A stretch of DNA of 64,000 nucleotides, taken from positions 62,001 to 126,000 of the forward strand of contig NZ_JBGRUO010000002.1 in assembly GCF_041537905.1 (NCBI RefSeq), written 5' to 3'. Source of the stretch: Ruegeria_C sp041537905 (GTDB taxonomy: Bacteria; Pseudomonadota; Alphaproteobacteria; Rhodobacterales; Rhodobacteraceae). The position numbers and the translations under genes were made by a program. Positions 24,969 to 35,763 of this stretch are shown here, in pieces. How positions within the stretch are numbered: position 1 is the first letter of the stretch; the number at the start of each line of letters is the position of its first letter. The notes under the pieces are model-generated. The model had not been told where the DNA came from. It did not search any database and saw only the letters and a list, made by a program, of their open reading frames with translations.

Positions 24969-27922
24969 CCGACCAATCGCCCAACGACCAGTTCCATGCC
25001 TCCAGCTTCATGCAGGGGCACAACGCGGCTTATCTGGAGCAGCTCTACGCCCAATATGCCAACGACCCCAACGCGGTGGATGCCGCCTGGGCCGAGTTTT
25101 TCCGACAAATGGGCGATGCCGAGTTGGACGTGAAGGCCGATGCGGCGGGGCCCTCCTGGGCGCGTGCCGACTGGCCGCCCATGCCGGCTGATGAGGTCAC
25201 CGGCGCGCTGACTGGCGAGTGGCCTGTGGCCGAAACCAAGGCCGCTGGCAAGAAGATCAAGGACAAGGCCGCAAGTGCCGGTGTCGAGGTCAGCGACGAT
25301 CAGATCAAACGCGCGGTGCTCGATTCGATCCGGGCGCTGATGCTGATCCGGGCCTACCGGATTCGGGGCCATCTGGTCGCCGATCTGGACCCGCTGGGCA
25401 TGCGCTCGGGCACCCCGCATCCCGAGCTTGACCCGCGCACATACGGGTTCAGCGACGCGGATATGGACCGGCCGATCTTTATCGACAACGTGCTGGGGCT
25501 TCAGGTCGCCTCGATGCGCCAGATCGTCGAGATCGTCAAACGCACCTATTGCGGCACCTTTGCGCTGCAATACATGCATATCTCGAACCCGGATGAGGCC
25601 GCCTGGTTGAAAGAACGGATCGAGGGGTTCGGCAAGGAAGTCCGCTTCACCCGTGAAGGGCGCAAGGCGATCCTCAACAAGATGGTGCAGGCCGAAGGGT
25701 TCGAGAAATTCCTGCATGTCAAATACATGGGCACCAAGCGGTTCGGCCTTGATGGCGGTGAAAGCCTGATCCCGGCGATGGAGCAGATCATCAAGCGCGG
25801 CGGCGCGCTGGGACTGCAGGACATCGTGATCGGCATGCCGCACCGGGGGCGCCTGAACATCCTCGCCAATGTGATGGGCAAACCCTACAAGGCCATCTTC
25901 AACGAATTCCAAGGCGGCAGCTTCAAGCCTGAGGACGTCGATGGCTCGGGCGATGTGAAATACCACCTGGGCGCCTCCAGCGACCGTGAATTTGACGGCA
26001 ACACCGTCCACCTTTCCCTGACCGCCAACCCCTCGCATCTTGAGGCGGTGAACCCGGTGGTTCTGGGCAAGGTCCGCGCCAAGCAGGACCAGTTGAACGA
26101 CACCGACCGCACCAAGGTGATGGGCATTCTGCTGCACGGGGACGCGGCCTTTGCCGGACAGGGCGTCGTGGCCGAAGGGTTCGGCCTGTCCGGCCTGCGC
26201 GGCCACAAGACCGGCGGCACCATGCATATCGTGGTGAACAACCAGATCGGGTTCACCACGGCGCCGCATTTCAGCCGCTCGTCGCCCTACCCCACCGATA
26301 TCGCGCTGATGGTCGAGGCGCCGATTTTCCACGTCAACGGCGACGACCCAGAGGCTGTGGTGCATGCTGCCAAGGTGGCGACCGAGTTCCGGCAAAAATT
26401 CCACAAGGACGTGGTCATCGACATCTTCTGCTATCGCCGCTTCGGGCATAACGAGGGCGACGAGCCCATGTTCACCAACCCGATCATGTACAAGAAGATC
26501 AAGACCCATAAGACCACGCTCAGCCTCTATACCGCGCGGCTGGTCAAGGACGGCCTGATCCCCGAGGGCGAGATCGAAGATATGAAGGCCGCCTTCCAAG
26601 CCTATCTGAACGAAGAGTTCGAGGCCGGGAAGAACTACAAGCCCAACAAGGCCGACTGGCTGGATGGGCGCTGGTCGCATATGGACAAGAGCAAGGACGA
26701 ATATGTCCGCGGCGACACCGCGATCAAGCCCGAGACACTGGCTGAGGTCGGCGCCGCGCTGACCCGTGTTCCCGAGGGGTTCCCCATGCACAAGACCGTG
26801 GGGCGGCTGGTCGAGGCCAAGAAGAAGATGTTCGAAACCGGCGAGGGGTTCGATTGGGCCACTGGCGAGGCGTTGGCCTTTGGCTCGCTGCTGACCGAAG
26901 GCTACCCGGTTCGCCTGTCAGGTCAGGACGCCACACGCGGCACCTTCTCGCAACGCCATTCCGGCTTCGTCAATCAGGACACCGAAGACCGCTACTACCC
27001 GCTCAACAATATCCGCGCCGGGCAGTCGCAATACGAAGTGATCGACTCGATGCTCAGCGAATATGCGGTGCTGGGCTTTGAATATGGCTATTCGCTGGCC
27101 GAGCCCAATTCACTGGTCTTGTGGGAGGCGCAGTTTGGTGACTTCGCCAACGGCGCACAGATCATGTTCGATCAGTTCATCAGTTCAGGCGAAAGCAAAT
27201 GGCTGCGCATGTCGGGCCTCGTCACCCTGCTGCCGCACGGCTTTGAGGGGCAAGGCCCTGAACACAGCTCGGCCCGGCTGGAACGGTTCCTGCAGATGTG
27301 CGGTCAGGACAACTGGATCGTGGCGAATTGCACGACGCCCGCGAACTATTTCCACATCCTGCGTCGTCAGCTGCACCGCACCTTCCGCAAGCCGCTGATC
27401 CTGGTGACGCCCAAATCGCTGCTGCGCCACAAGCTGGCCGTCAGCAAGGCCGAGGAATTCACCACCGGATCGAGCTTCCACCGGGTCTTGTGGGATGACG
27501 CGCAGCAGGGCAATTCCGACACCAAGCTCAAACCCGACAACAAAATCAAGCGTGTGGTGCTGTGTTCCGGCAAGGTCTATTTCGACCTGCTGGAGGAACG
27601 CGACAATCGCGGCATCGACGATGTCTACCTGATGCGGATTGAGCAATATTATCCGTTCCCGGCCCATTCCCTGATCAACGAGCTCGAACGCTTCAAAGGG
27701 GCCGAGATCATCTGGTGTCAGGAAGAGCCCAAGAACCAGGGGGCCTGGAGCTTCATCGAACCCAATATCGAATGGGTGCTCACCCGCATCAAAGCCAAAC
27801 ACTCGCGCCCCCGCTATGTCGGGCGCGCCACCTCGGCCTCGCCTGCGACAGGTCTGGCCAGCCAACACAAAGCCCAACAAGAAGCGCTCGTAAACGAAGC
27901 GCTGAGCATCGAAGGAAAGTAA
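24965..27922 (+). CDS. sucA: 2-oxoglutarate dehydrogenase E1 component
   Basis: The 985-residue thiamine-diphosphate enzyme decarboxylates 2-oxoglutarate and transfers the succinyl group to the lipoyl E2. Seen are the N-terminal E2-interacting helix (ASSFMQGHNAAYLEQLYAQY), the active-site GMPHRGRLNILAN near 300, the TPP/Mg motif HGDAAFAGQG through VVNNQIGFTT, and the C-terminal dehydrogenase fold with NCTTPANYFHILRRQL. Length fits alphaproteobacterial OdhA. It is translationally coupled to the DUF805 gene and followed 3 bp later by sucB. Confidence 0.98.
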   Translation: MTDQSPNDQFHASSFMQGHNAAYLEQLYAQYANDPNAVDAAWAEFFRQMGDAELDVKADAAGPSWARADWPPMPADEVTGALTGEWPVAETKAAGKKIKDKAASAGVEVSDDQIKRAVLDSIRALMLIRAYRIRGHLVADLDPLGMRSGTPHPELDPRTYGFSDADMDRPIFIDNVLGLQVASMRQIVEIVKRTYCGTFALQYMHISNPDEAAWLKERIEGFGKEVRFTREGRKAILNKMVQAEGFEKFLHVKYMGTKRFGLDGGESLIPAMEQIIKRGGALGLQDIVIGMPHRGRLNILANVMGKPYKAIFNEFQGGSFKPEDVDGSGDVKYHLGASSDREFDGNTVHLSLTANPSHLEAVNPVVLGKVRAKQDQLNDTDRTKVMGILLHGDAAFAGQGVVAEGFGLSGLRGHKTGGTMHIVVNNQIGFTTAPHFSRSSPYPTDIALMVEAPIFHVNGDDPEAVVHAAKVATEFRQKFHKDVVIDIFCYRRFGHNEGDEPMFTNPIMYKKIKTHKTTLSLYTARLVKDGLIPEGEIEDMKAAFQAYLNEEFEAGKNYKPNKADWLDGRWSHMDKSKDEYVRGDTAIKPETLAEVGAALTRVPEGFPMHKTVGRLVEAKKKMFETGEGFDWATGEALAFGSLLTEGYPVRLSGQDATRGTFSQRHSGFVNQDTEDRYYPLNNIRAGQSQYEVIDSMLSEYAVLGFEYGYSLAEPNSLVLWEAQFGDFANGAQIMFDQFISSGESKWLRMSGLVTLLPHGFEGQGPEHSSARLERFLQMCGQDNWIVANCTTPANYFHILRRQLHRTFRKPLILVTPKSLLRHKLAVSKAEEFTTGSSFHRVLWDDAQQGNSDTKLKPDNKIKRVVLCSGKVYFDLLEERDNRGIDDVYLMRIEQYYPFPAHSLINELERFKGAEIIWCQEEPKNQGAWSFIEPNIEWVLTRIKAKHSRPRYVGRATSASPATGLASQHKAQQEALVNEALSIEGK

Positions 27923-27925
27923 CCG

Positions 27926-29431
27926 ATGACAACCGAAGTTCGTGTTCCCACGCTTGGCGAATCCGTGACCGAAGCCACGGTCGCCACCTGGTTCAAGAAA
28001 CCCGGCGATGCCGTCGCCGTGGATGAGATGCTCTGCGAGTTGGAGACAGACAAGGTCACGGTCGAGGTCCCCTCGCCCGCTGCCGGCACCATGGGAGAGA
28101 TCGTGGCCGCCGAAGGTGACACCGTCGGGGTCGATGCCCTGCTCGCCACCATTCAGGCTGGCGAAGGCGCTGCCCCCGCACCCGCCGCGGCGCCTGCCGA
28201 AGCCCCCGCGCCTGCGGCCTCGGGAGGATCGGTCGATGTGATGGTGCCCACGCTCGGCGAGTCGGTGACCGAAGCCACCGTTTCCACCTGGTTCAAACAG
28301 GTGGGCGACAGCGTCGCGCAGGACGAAATGCTGTGTGAGCTGGAAACCGACAAGGTCTCGGTCGAGGTACCTGCCCCCGCATCGGGGGTGCTGGCGGAAA
28401 TCACCGCTCCCGAAGGCACAACCGTGGATGCGACGGCCAAACTGGCGGTGATCTCGGGCTCTGCCAGCGGCGCGGCTCCTGCGCCCGCCGCAGCAGCAGC
28501 CCCAGCGGCCAGCGCGGCAACCAGCGGCAAGGATATCGCCAATGCGCCCTCGGCTGAAAAAGCCATGGCCGAGGCGGGCCTGAGCGCCGATCAGGTGCAG
28601 GGCACCGGTCGCGATGGGCGTGTGATGAAGGACGATGTGGCCCGTGCCGTTGCCGCCGCCGCAACTGCGACGCCAGCGGCAGCCCCTGCTGTGGTTCAGG
28701 CACCGCGCGCGCCTGTGGCCGCTGAAGATGCCTCGCGCGAGGAACGGGTCAAGATGACCCGCCTGCGTCAGACCATCGCCAGACGTCTGAAGGACGCCCA
28801 GAACACCGCCGCGATCCTGACCACCTATAACGAGGTGGACATGACCGAGGTGATGGCGCTGCGCAATCAGTACAAGGACCAGTTCGAGAAGAAGCACGGC
28901 GTGCGCCTGGGCTTCATGTCTTTCTTCACCAAGGCCTGCTGCCACGCGTTGAAAGAGGTTCCGGAAGTCAATGCCGAGATTGACGGCACCGACATCGTCT
29001 ACAAGAACTTCGTGCATATGGGCGTCGCCGCCGGTACGCCGCAAGGTCTGGTGGTTCCGGTCATCCGCGACGCCGACGCGATGTCCTTTGCCGCGATCGA
29101 GAAAGCCATCGCCGAAAAGGGCAAACGCGCCCGTGACGGCAAGCTGTCCATGGCCGAAATGCAGGGCGGCACGTTCACGATCTCAAACGGCGGCGTCTAT
29201 GGCTCGCTGATGTCCTCGCCGATCCTGAACCCGCCGCAATCGGGTATCCTTGGCATGCACAAGATCCAGGATCGTCCGATGGCCATCAATGGCGAGGTCA
29301 AAATCCGCCCGATGATGTATCTGGCGCTGACCTATGATCACCGCATCGTTGACGGCAAGGGCGCGGTCACCTTCCTTGTGCGCGTGAAGGAAGCGCTGGA
29401 AGATCCCCGCCGCCTGCTGATGGACCTGTAA
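27926..29431 (+). CDS. sucB: 2-oxoglutarate dehydrogenase E2, dihydrolipoyl succinyltransferase
   Basis: The 501-residue core subunit has two lipoyl domains (about 2-77 and 103-178), with attachment lysines in ELETDKVTVEV and ELETDKVSVEV. An E1/E3-binding domain (about 205-240, AEAGLSADQVQGTGRDGRV) and the catalytic domain follow, with HRIVDGKGAV near residue 472. Ala/Pro linkers join them. Two lipoyl domains instead of the single one in E. coli account for the extra length. It lies 3 bp after sucA. Confidence 0.97.
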   Translation: MTTEVRVPTLGESVTEATVATWFKKPGDAVAVDEMLCELETDKVTVEVPSPAAGTMGEIVAAEGDTVGVDALLATIQAGEGAAPAPAAAPAEAPAPAASGGSVDVMVPTLGESVTEATVSTWFKQVGDSVAQDEMLCELETDKVSVEVPAPASGVLAEITAPEGTTVDATAKLAVISGSASGAAPAPAAAAAPAASAATSGKDIANAPSAEKAMAEAGLSADQVQGTGRDGRVMKDDVARAVAAAATATPAAAPAVVQAPRAPVAAEDASREERVKMTRLRQTIARRLKDAQNTAAILTTYNEVDMTEVMALRNQYKDQFEKKHGVRLGFMSFFTKACCHALKEVPEVNAEIDGTDIVYKNFVHMGVAAGTPQGLVVPVIRDADAMSFAAIEKAIAEKGKRARDGKLSMAEMQGGTFTISNGGVYGSLMSSPILNPPQSGILGMHKIQDRPMAINGEVKIRPMMYLALTYDHRIVDGKGAVTFLVRVKEALEDPRRLLMDL

Positions 29432-29433
29432 TC

Positions 29434-29703
29434 ATGGCGACACATGTCCTCTGGCAGGCCGATGTGGCCGATTTCGACGTCTGGTTGGGCGTTTTCCGCG
29501 AAGACGAACCGGCGCGAAAAGCCGCCGGAATCAAGGACCTGCATGTCTGGCGCGACCCCGATCGCGCCAACCATGCCATTGCCATGTTCGAGATCACCGA
29601 GCTGGAAAAGGCCAAAGCGTTCTTGCAATCCGAAGGCTTCGCCCTTTACCACGAACGCGGCGGCGTCGCACATGTCGAAGTGAAGTTGTTGGAGCCCGTA
29701 TAG
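29434..29703 (+). CDS. Small conserved protein, dimeric alpha-beta barrel-like
   Basis: The 89-residue protein (ATHVLWQADVADFDVWLGVFREDEPARKA-type N-terminus) has the alternating pattern of a ferredoxin-like, dimeric alpha-beta barrel fold seen in cyclase or monooxygenase-like small proteins. The start is two bases after the sucB stop, so it is co-translated with E2. No catalytic residues are assignable, and the fold assignment is inference. Confidence 0.7.
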   Translation: MATHVLWQADVADFDVWLGVFREDEPARKAAGIKDLHVWRDPDRANHAIAMFEITELEKAKAFLQSEGFALYHERGGVAHVEVKLLEPV

Positions 29704-29798
29704 CCCTGAAAGGCAATCGAACCTGTGCGCCCATTCCTCATTGCACCCGACTGGCGGAACCTCCCTTCCAGAGCACTCAAGTTACGGTAGCGCGATCC

Positions 29799-30635
29799 AT
29801 GGCGATGATATTTCACGAACCGGAACTGCGCCCTCGCGAAAGGCACAGCCAGCTGGAAATCGCAATGCAGCGTTTTCCGGAGGACTTTCCGACACTCGAT
29901 TCAGCACGCATGTTCATGACCCATCTTGTCATGCCCCCGAGTCTGCGCTGGGCCTACAAAGGCAACAGCAAGACTGGCACGTCCTCGACAAAGCGGTTTT
30001 TGTTTGAGTTGGAATTTGGGGTCCCGCTGTCGACGCAGATCGACCCAACCAACAACATCATCCCCGATTCCGCAGCGCATCAGTTGAAGTCGGCAAACGT
30101 GTTTCGCGATATCTTTTCCCTGCCCTCGGGCTTCTCTGCTTTGGACTCCGCGTTGCGACTGACCACTGTGCGAGATCCTGTCAGCCGGGCAACATCGGCT
30201 TTTCTATATCTCTGCGCCTCTGGCGATCAGAAACATGTGTGGTTTTCCAACGACCGTCTGCGCATGAACGCTATGGTCGGGTTCGATTGGAACCGAGACA
30301 TTCGGACATCGCAAGGTATGGAGAAATTCCTCGACTACATACAGATCATGATCGAGGAGCATGGCGAGGATTCCGTCGACCGGCACTGGCGACCGCAAGT
30401 GGCAAACGTTAAGCCCCGCGTTCTGAAGCCTCACCTAGTCGGCAAAACAGAAGAGATGGAGACGTTTTATCGAGCCATCGCAGAACGGCTGGACCTGCCT
30501 CTTCCAGATAACTGGGTTACACCAAGAGTGAACAAAAACGCATCAGGCTTTGATCCAAAGACTTTACTTTCCGCAGAGGCGCTTTCACGGATCGAGGTGA
30601 TTTATGCGAGAGATTTCGAAGAATTCGGCTATTAG
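29799..30635 (+). CDS. Sulfotransferase family protein
   Basis: The 278-residue protein shows a degenerate PAPS 5'-phosphosulfate loop (KTGTSSTKRFLF near residue 57) and a 3'-phosphate motif TTVRDPVSRATSAFLY near 126, typical of sulfotransferase family 2. Many related proteins sulfate carbohydrates or polysaccharides. It lies between sucB and lpd with flanking gaps of about 100 bp on each side, and has lower GC and AT-richer codons than those genes, so recent insertion is likely. The acceptor substrate is unknown. Confidence 0.75.
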   Translation: MAMIFHEPELRPRERHSQLEIAMQRFPEDFPTLDSARMFMTHLVMPPSLRWAYKGNSKTGTSSTKRFLFELEFGVPLSTQIDPTNNIIPDSAAHQLKSANVFRDIFSLPSGFSALDSALRLTTVRDPVSRATSAFLYLCASGDQKHVWFSNDRLRMNAMVGFDWNRDIRTSQGMEKFLDYIQIMIEEHGEDSVDRHWRPQVANVKPRVLKPHLVGKTEEMETFYRAIAERLDLPLPDNWVTPRVNKNASGFDPKTLLSAEALSRIEVIYARDFEEFGY

Positions 30636-30736
30636 GGTCAGGATGGGTGCAAATGTCACAATCCGGAAATATCGGCACATACCCAAGTACCGAGACTGGC
30701 GAGGCTGAGGCCTCAAGATCGTGAAGGACCATTGAA

Positions 30737-32125
<1,389 letters not shown>

Positions 32126-32149
32126 TCCACCCACTGCCCCAAAGCAAAC

Positions 32150-32176
32150 AAGGCGAGCCCCGACGGCTCGCCTTTT
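32150..32176 (+). terminator. Rho-independent terminator after lpd
   Basis: Perfect 10-bp arms (32150-32159 and 32165-32174), with a 5-nt loop, run into four T residues at 32173-32176. It is 24 bp after the lpdA stop and ends the suc cluster. Confidence 0.85.
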
Positions 32177-32233
32177 ATCTATCCAGGTCTGTGGCGGGCG
32201 ATCACGAGGCCGGATCGGCCTGTCTCGATGCCC

Positions 32234-32368
32234 TTATTGCCGTGCCAACAGATGCGCCAGGGCGGTCTTCTGCGCGGCGATGAAGTCGCGCTTGTCCCCA
32301 TGCCCGGAGCAGCAGATGCCCAGCAGCACAGCACAAAACTGAACGTTCTTTTTTTGCTCCGCACGCAA
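32234..32368 (-). CDS. Possible small ORF (44 residues)
   Basis: A minus-strand frame from TTG at 32368 to a stop at 32234 encodes RAEQKKNVQFCAVLLGICCS then GHGDKRDFIAAQKTALAHL and ends ARQ. Third positions are mostly G/C, as in local genes, and a hydrophobic segment precedes a helical tail. No good ribosome-binding site or ATG is seen, and an in-frame stop lies about ten codons upstream of the TTG. It is 10 bp after the PlsC-like gene and co-oriented. It could be a short protein or a remnant. Confidence 0.35.
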   Translation of the reverse strand: MRAEQKKNVQFCAVLLGICCSGHGDKRDFIAAQKTALAHLLARQ

Positions 32369-32378
32369 AAGCAGGCGC

Positions 32379-33101
32379 TCAGGCGTCGAAGCCCACCTCG
32401 CGCATCAATTCGTTGGAGCGCGTTTCGATCAACTCTTCCAATCGCGCGGTGAACACATCGCGCCCCAAACCCGGTTCAATGGTTTCCAGAAACTCCACCG
32501 TTGCGACACCGGGCTTGCGCAGGATGCCCGAGCGGGGCCAGAAAACGCCTACATTGGTGGCGGCAGGTACGCAGGGATACTCCAACCCCTGGTAAAGGAT
32601 CGCTGTCCCGGCCTTGTATTTCAGATGAACCCCCGGCGCGACGCGGGTACCTTGCGGGTAGATCACCAATTGCCCGGGCTCGGAGAACTCCGATGCCACA
32701 TCCTTTACCATCTTGGCCACAGCCGCGCCTTTCTTGCCGCGATTAACCGGGATGCAGCCCAGTCGCTTGGCATAAAGACCGATGAACGGCGTCCAGAGCA
32801 GTTCCCGCTTCATGATGAACTTGGCCCGGGGCACTGCGGCAAAGATCAGCATGATGTCAAAGAAGGACTGGTGCTTGGCCGCGATCACCACTTCTCCGGT
32901 CGGCACAGGCCCGTGAACCTGACCCTTGAGGCCAATCATCCAGCCTGCCATCCAGATCACAGACCGCGCATAGAACTTGCAGGCATACAGCGCACCGTTG
33001 CGCGAGATCAGCGCATAGGGCGAGAACAGGATCCCCAGCACTGCCATCCACAGATACATGACAATCGTGAACACAAGCGAACGAAGCCACTGAACCGCCA
33101 T
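32379..33101 (-). CDS. 1-acylglycerol-3-phosphate acyltransferase, PlsC family
   Basis: The 240-residue protein has an N-terminal membrane segment and the acyltransferase motifs HQSFFD near residue 77 and YPQGTR near 150. It would acylate lysophosphatidate to phosphatidate. The ATG at 33101 overlaps the ftsX stop by one base (TGATG), so it is translated from the ftsEX message. Coupling of ftsEX to a PlsC protein is common in Rhodobacterales, from memory. Confidence 0.88.
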   Translation of the reverse strand: MAVQWLRSLVFTIVMYLWMAVLGILFSPYALISRNGALYACKFYARSVIWMAGWMIGLKGQVHGPVPTGEVVIAAKHQSFFDIMLIFAAVPRAKFIMKRELLWTPFIGLYAKRLGCIPVNRGKKGAAVAKMVKDVASEFSEPGQLVIYPQGTRVAPGVHLKYKAGTAILYQGLEYPCVPAATNVGVFWPRSGILRKPGVATVEFLETIEPGLGRDVFTARLEELIETRSNELMREVGFDA

Positions 33102-34000
33102 CAACTCAACTCCTTCAATCGGCGCCGGGCCGCAGCCCAGGTGGAAACAAAGGCGACCACCGCACCCAGCACCGGGATCAGCAAGGGCAGCGCCCAGCCG
33201 ATGCCACGAAACCCGAGGCCGGTCAGAAAACCGCCCTCGTCCGAGGCGGCGGGCAACAGCATCACGCCAATCATGCCAAGCACAACCCCGGCCCCCGCCC
33301 CGATCAGGGCACGCAAGGTGAAGCGGCGCACAAATGCTCCGGCGATATAGCCGTCCTTGGCCCCCACAAGACGCAATACCGCGATCACCTGCGCGTTTGC
33401 CGCCAGTGCCGCATTGGCGGCCAGGGTGATCATCGCGGCCGTTGCCCCACCGATCAGCAGGATCGCGATCAGGCCCAGACGACGCAACCCTTTGGCCGCA
33501 TCGACCAACGGTTCGCGCCAGCGCGTGTGATCGTCCAGCACCGCGCCCGGCACCTCTGCGCTCAGCCGCAGACGCAGCCCGGCAATGTCATAGCCCGGCT
33601 CACCGGCGGTGACCTCGATCAGCTGCGGCACGGGCAGCGCGTCGATCGGCAGGTCCGGGCCGAACCACGGGGACAGCAATGCCGCCTGTTCTTCGGTGGA
33701 AAGCGCACGGGCATTTGCGACACCCGGCGTCTGGCGCAAGATTTTCAGCGCGATCTCGGTCTGGGCTGCGCGCTGCTCAGCGGGTGCGTTGATCCGCAGG
33801 GTTGCCGCCTTCGCAAGCTCCTGAGACCAACGATCCGCCAACCGGCCTGACGCCAGCGACAGGGCCAGCGCAAACACCGCCAGAAACGCCATCGCGCCGG
33901 CGACAAAGACCGTCAGTTGCGCCGTGAACCCAGTGGGCGGCACGACCCGGTCGGCCTGCTTGTCGCTCAGCAGCAATCCCCGGATGGTTCCCTTGCTCAC
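33101..34000 (-). CDS. ftsX: Cell division ABC transporter permease FtsX
   Basis: The 299-residue protein has the FtsX layout: cytoplasmic N-terminus, one membrane helix (about 27-50), a periplasmic domain (about 55-165), and three C-terminal helices. In E. coli, FtsX with FtsE regulates septal amidase activation. The GTG start overlaps the ftsE stop by four bases. Sequence similarity to gammaproteobacterial FtsX is low, so the call rests on topology and on the adjacent ftsE. Confidence 0.85.
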   Translation of the reverse strand: MSKGTIRGLLLSDKQADRVVPPTGFTAQLTVFVAGAMAFLAVFALALSLASGRLADRWSQELAKAATLRINAPAEQRAAQTEIALKILRQTPGVANARALSTEEQAALLSPWFGPDLPIDALPVPQLIEVTAGEPGYDIAGLRLRLSAEVPGAVLDDHTRWREPLVDAAKGLRRLGLIAILLIGGATAAMITLAANAALAANAQVIAVLRLVGAKDGYIAGAFVRRFTLRALIGAGAGVVLGMIGVMLLPAASDEGGFLTGLGFRGIGWALPLLIPVLGAVVAFVSTWAAARRRLKELS

Positions 34001-34677
34001 AGATCAGCCCCCGCAAGTTGCAAACCCTTGTTCGAAATGCGCAGCACGCGGGCCTGTACCTGGCTCTTGGCAGCGCGGATCAGGCTCAGGTCATGGGTCG
34101 CGATCAGCACGGTCTTGCCCATCCGGTTCAGCTCCACCAGCAGGTGCAACAGACGCTGCGACATCTCCCAGTCGACATTACCGGTGGGTTCGTCCGCCAG
34201 CACCACATCCGGTGACATGATCACGGCACGCGCCAGCGCCGCCCGCTGCCGTTCGCCCCCCGACAGCTCAGGTGGCAGAGCATCGGCACGCGACGACAGG
34301 CCCACCCAACTCATCAACTCTTTCAGATTATCCTGCTCGCCAGCTTGGCCGCGCCCCGAAACGACCAGCGGCAAAGCGATATTCTCGGAGAGCGGCAGAT
34401 GGTCGAGGAAACGGCAATCCTGATGCACGACGCCGACCCGGCGGCGCAGCAAGGCCAGATCATCGCGGTCCAGCGCGCTCATGTCGCGGTCAAACACCTG
34501 AACCCGCCCCGCCGTTGGCAGCAGCGCGCCATAACACAGTTTCAGCAAGGTGGTCTTGCCCGCACCCGAAGGGCCGGTCAGGAAATGGAACGAGCCCGGC
34601 GCAAGCGACACCGAGACATCGCTCAGCAACTCGCCACCGCCATAGCTGTAGCCCACGTTTTCGAGCTCGATCAACAC
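33997..34677 (-). CDS. ftsE: Cell division ATP-binding protein FtsE
   Basis: The 226-residue ABC ATPase shows Walker A GPSGAGKTT near 36, the signature LSGGERQR near 136, and Walker B VVLADEPTGNVDW near 157. The GTG at 34677, starting VLIELENVGYSYG, matches the family start and has a GGGGG-type site upstream. It partners FtsX at the divisome. The gene is divergent from the zinc-ribbon gene. Confidence 0.9.
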   Translation of the reverse strand: MLIELENVGYSYGGGELLSDVSVSLAPGSFHFLTGPSGAGKTTLLKLCYGALLPTAGRVQVFDRDMSALDRDDLALLRRRVGVVHQDCRFLDHLPLSENIALPLVVSGRGQAGEQDNLKELMSWVGLSSRADALPPELSGGERQRAALARAVIMSPDVVLADEPTGNVDWEMSQRLLHLLVELNRMGKTVLIATHDLSLIRAAKSQVQARVLRISNKGLQLAGADL

Positions 34678-34858
34678 TGCCCCCTTGGTTCTTTGGCCGC
34701 CTTCTTGCCCTAGTCGGGATGGGGTTTCAATGCCCCGACCGGGGCGGTTTGGCGACACTTCCGTTGAGTTTTTCCAAATCTCCCTTTTCGCCCAGACATT
34801 AAGAACTTATCATCGCGCAAAAAACCGAAGCAGGCAGATCCCGAAACCCGGAGGCAGA

Positions 34859-35758
<900 letters not shown>

Positions 35759-35763
35759 GCGCC

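Noticed and set aside
24896..26791. 631-residue minus-strand frame opposite sucA
   Set aside because: It lies within the 985-residue E1 gene, reads as His/Ala/Gly-rich noise, and carries no motif.
27185..29044. 619-residue minus-strand frame opposite sucA and sucB
   Set aside because: Its glycine- and histidine-rich composition is the mirror of the Ala/Pro linkers of E2.
30650..30720. Tiny ORF before lpd
   Set aside because: It is about 21 codons with no ribosome-binding site and no protein-like pattern.
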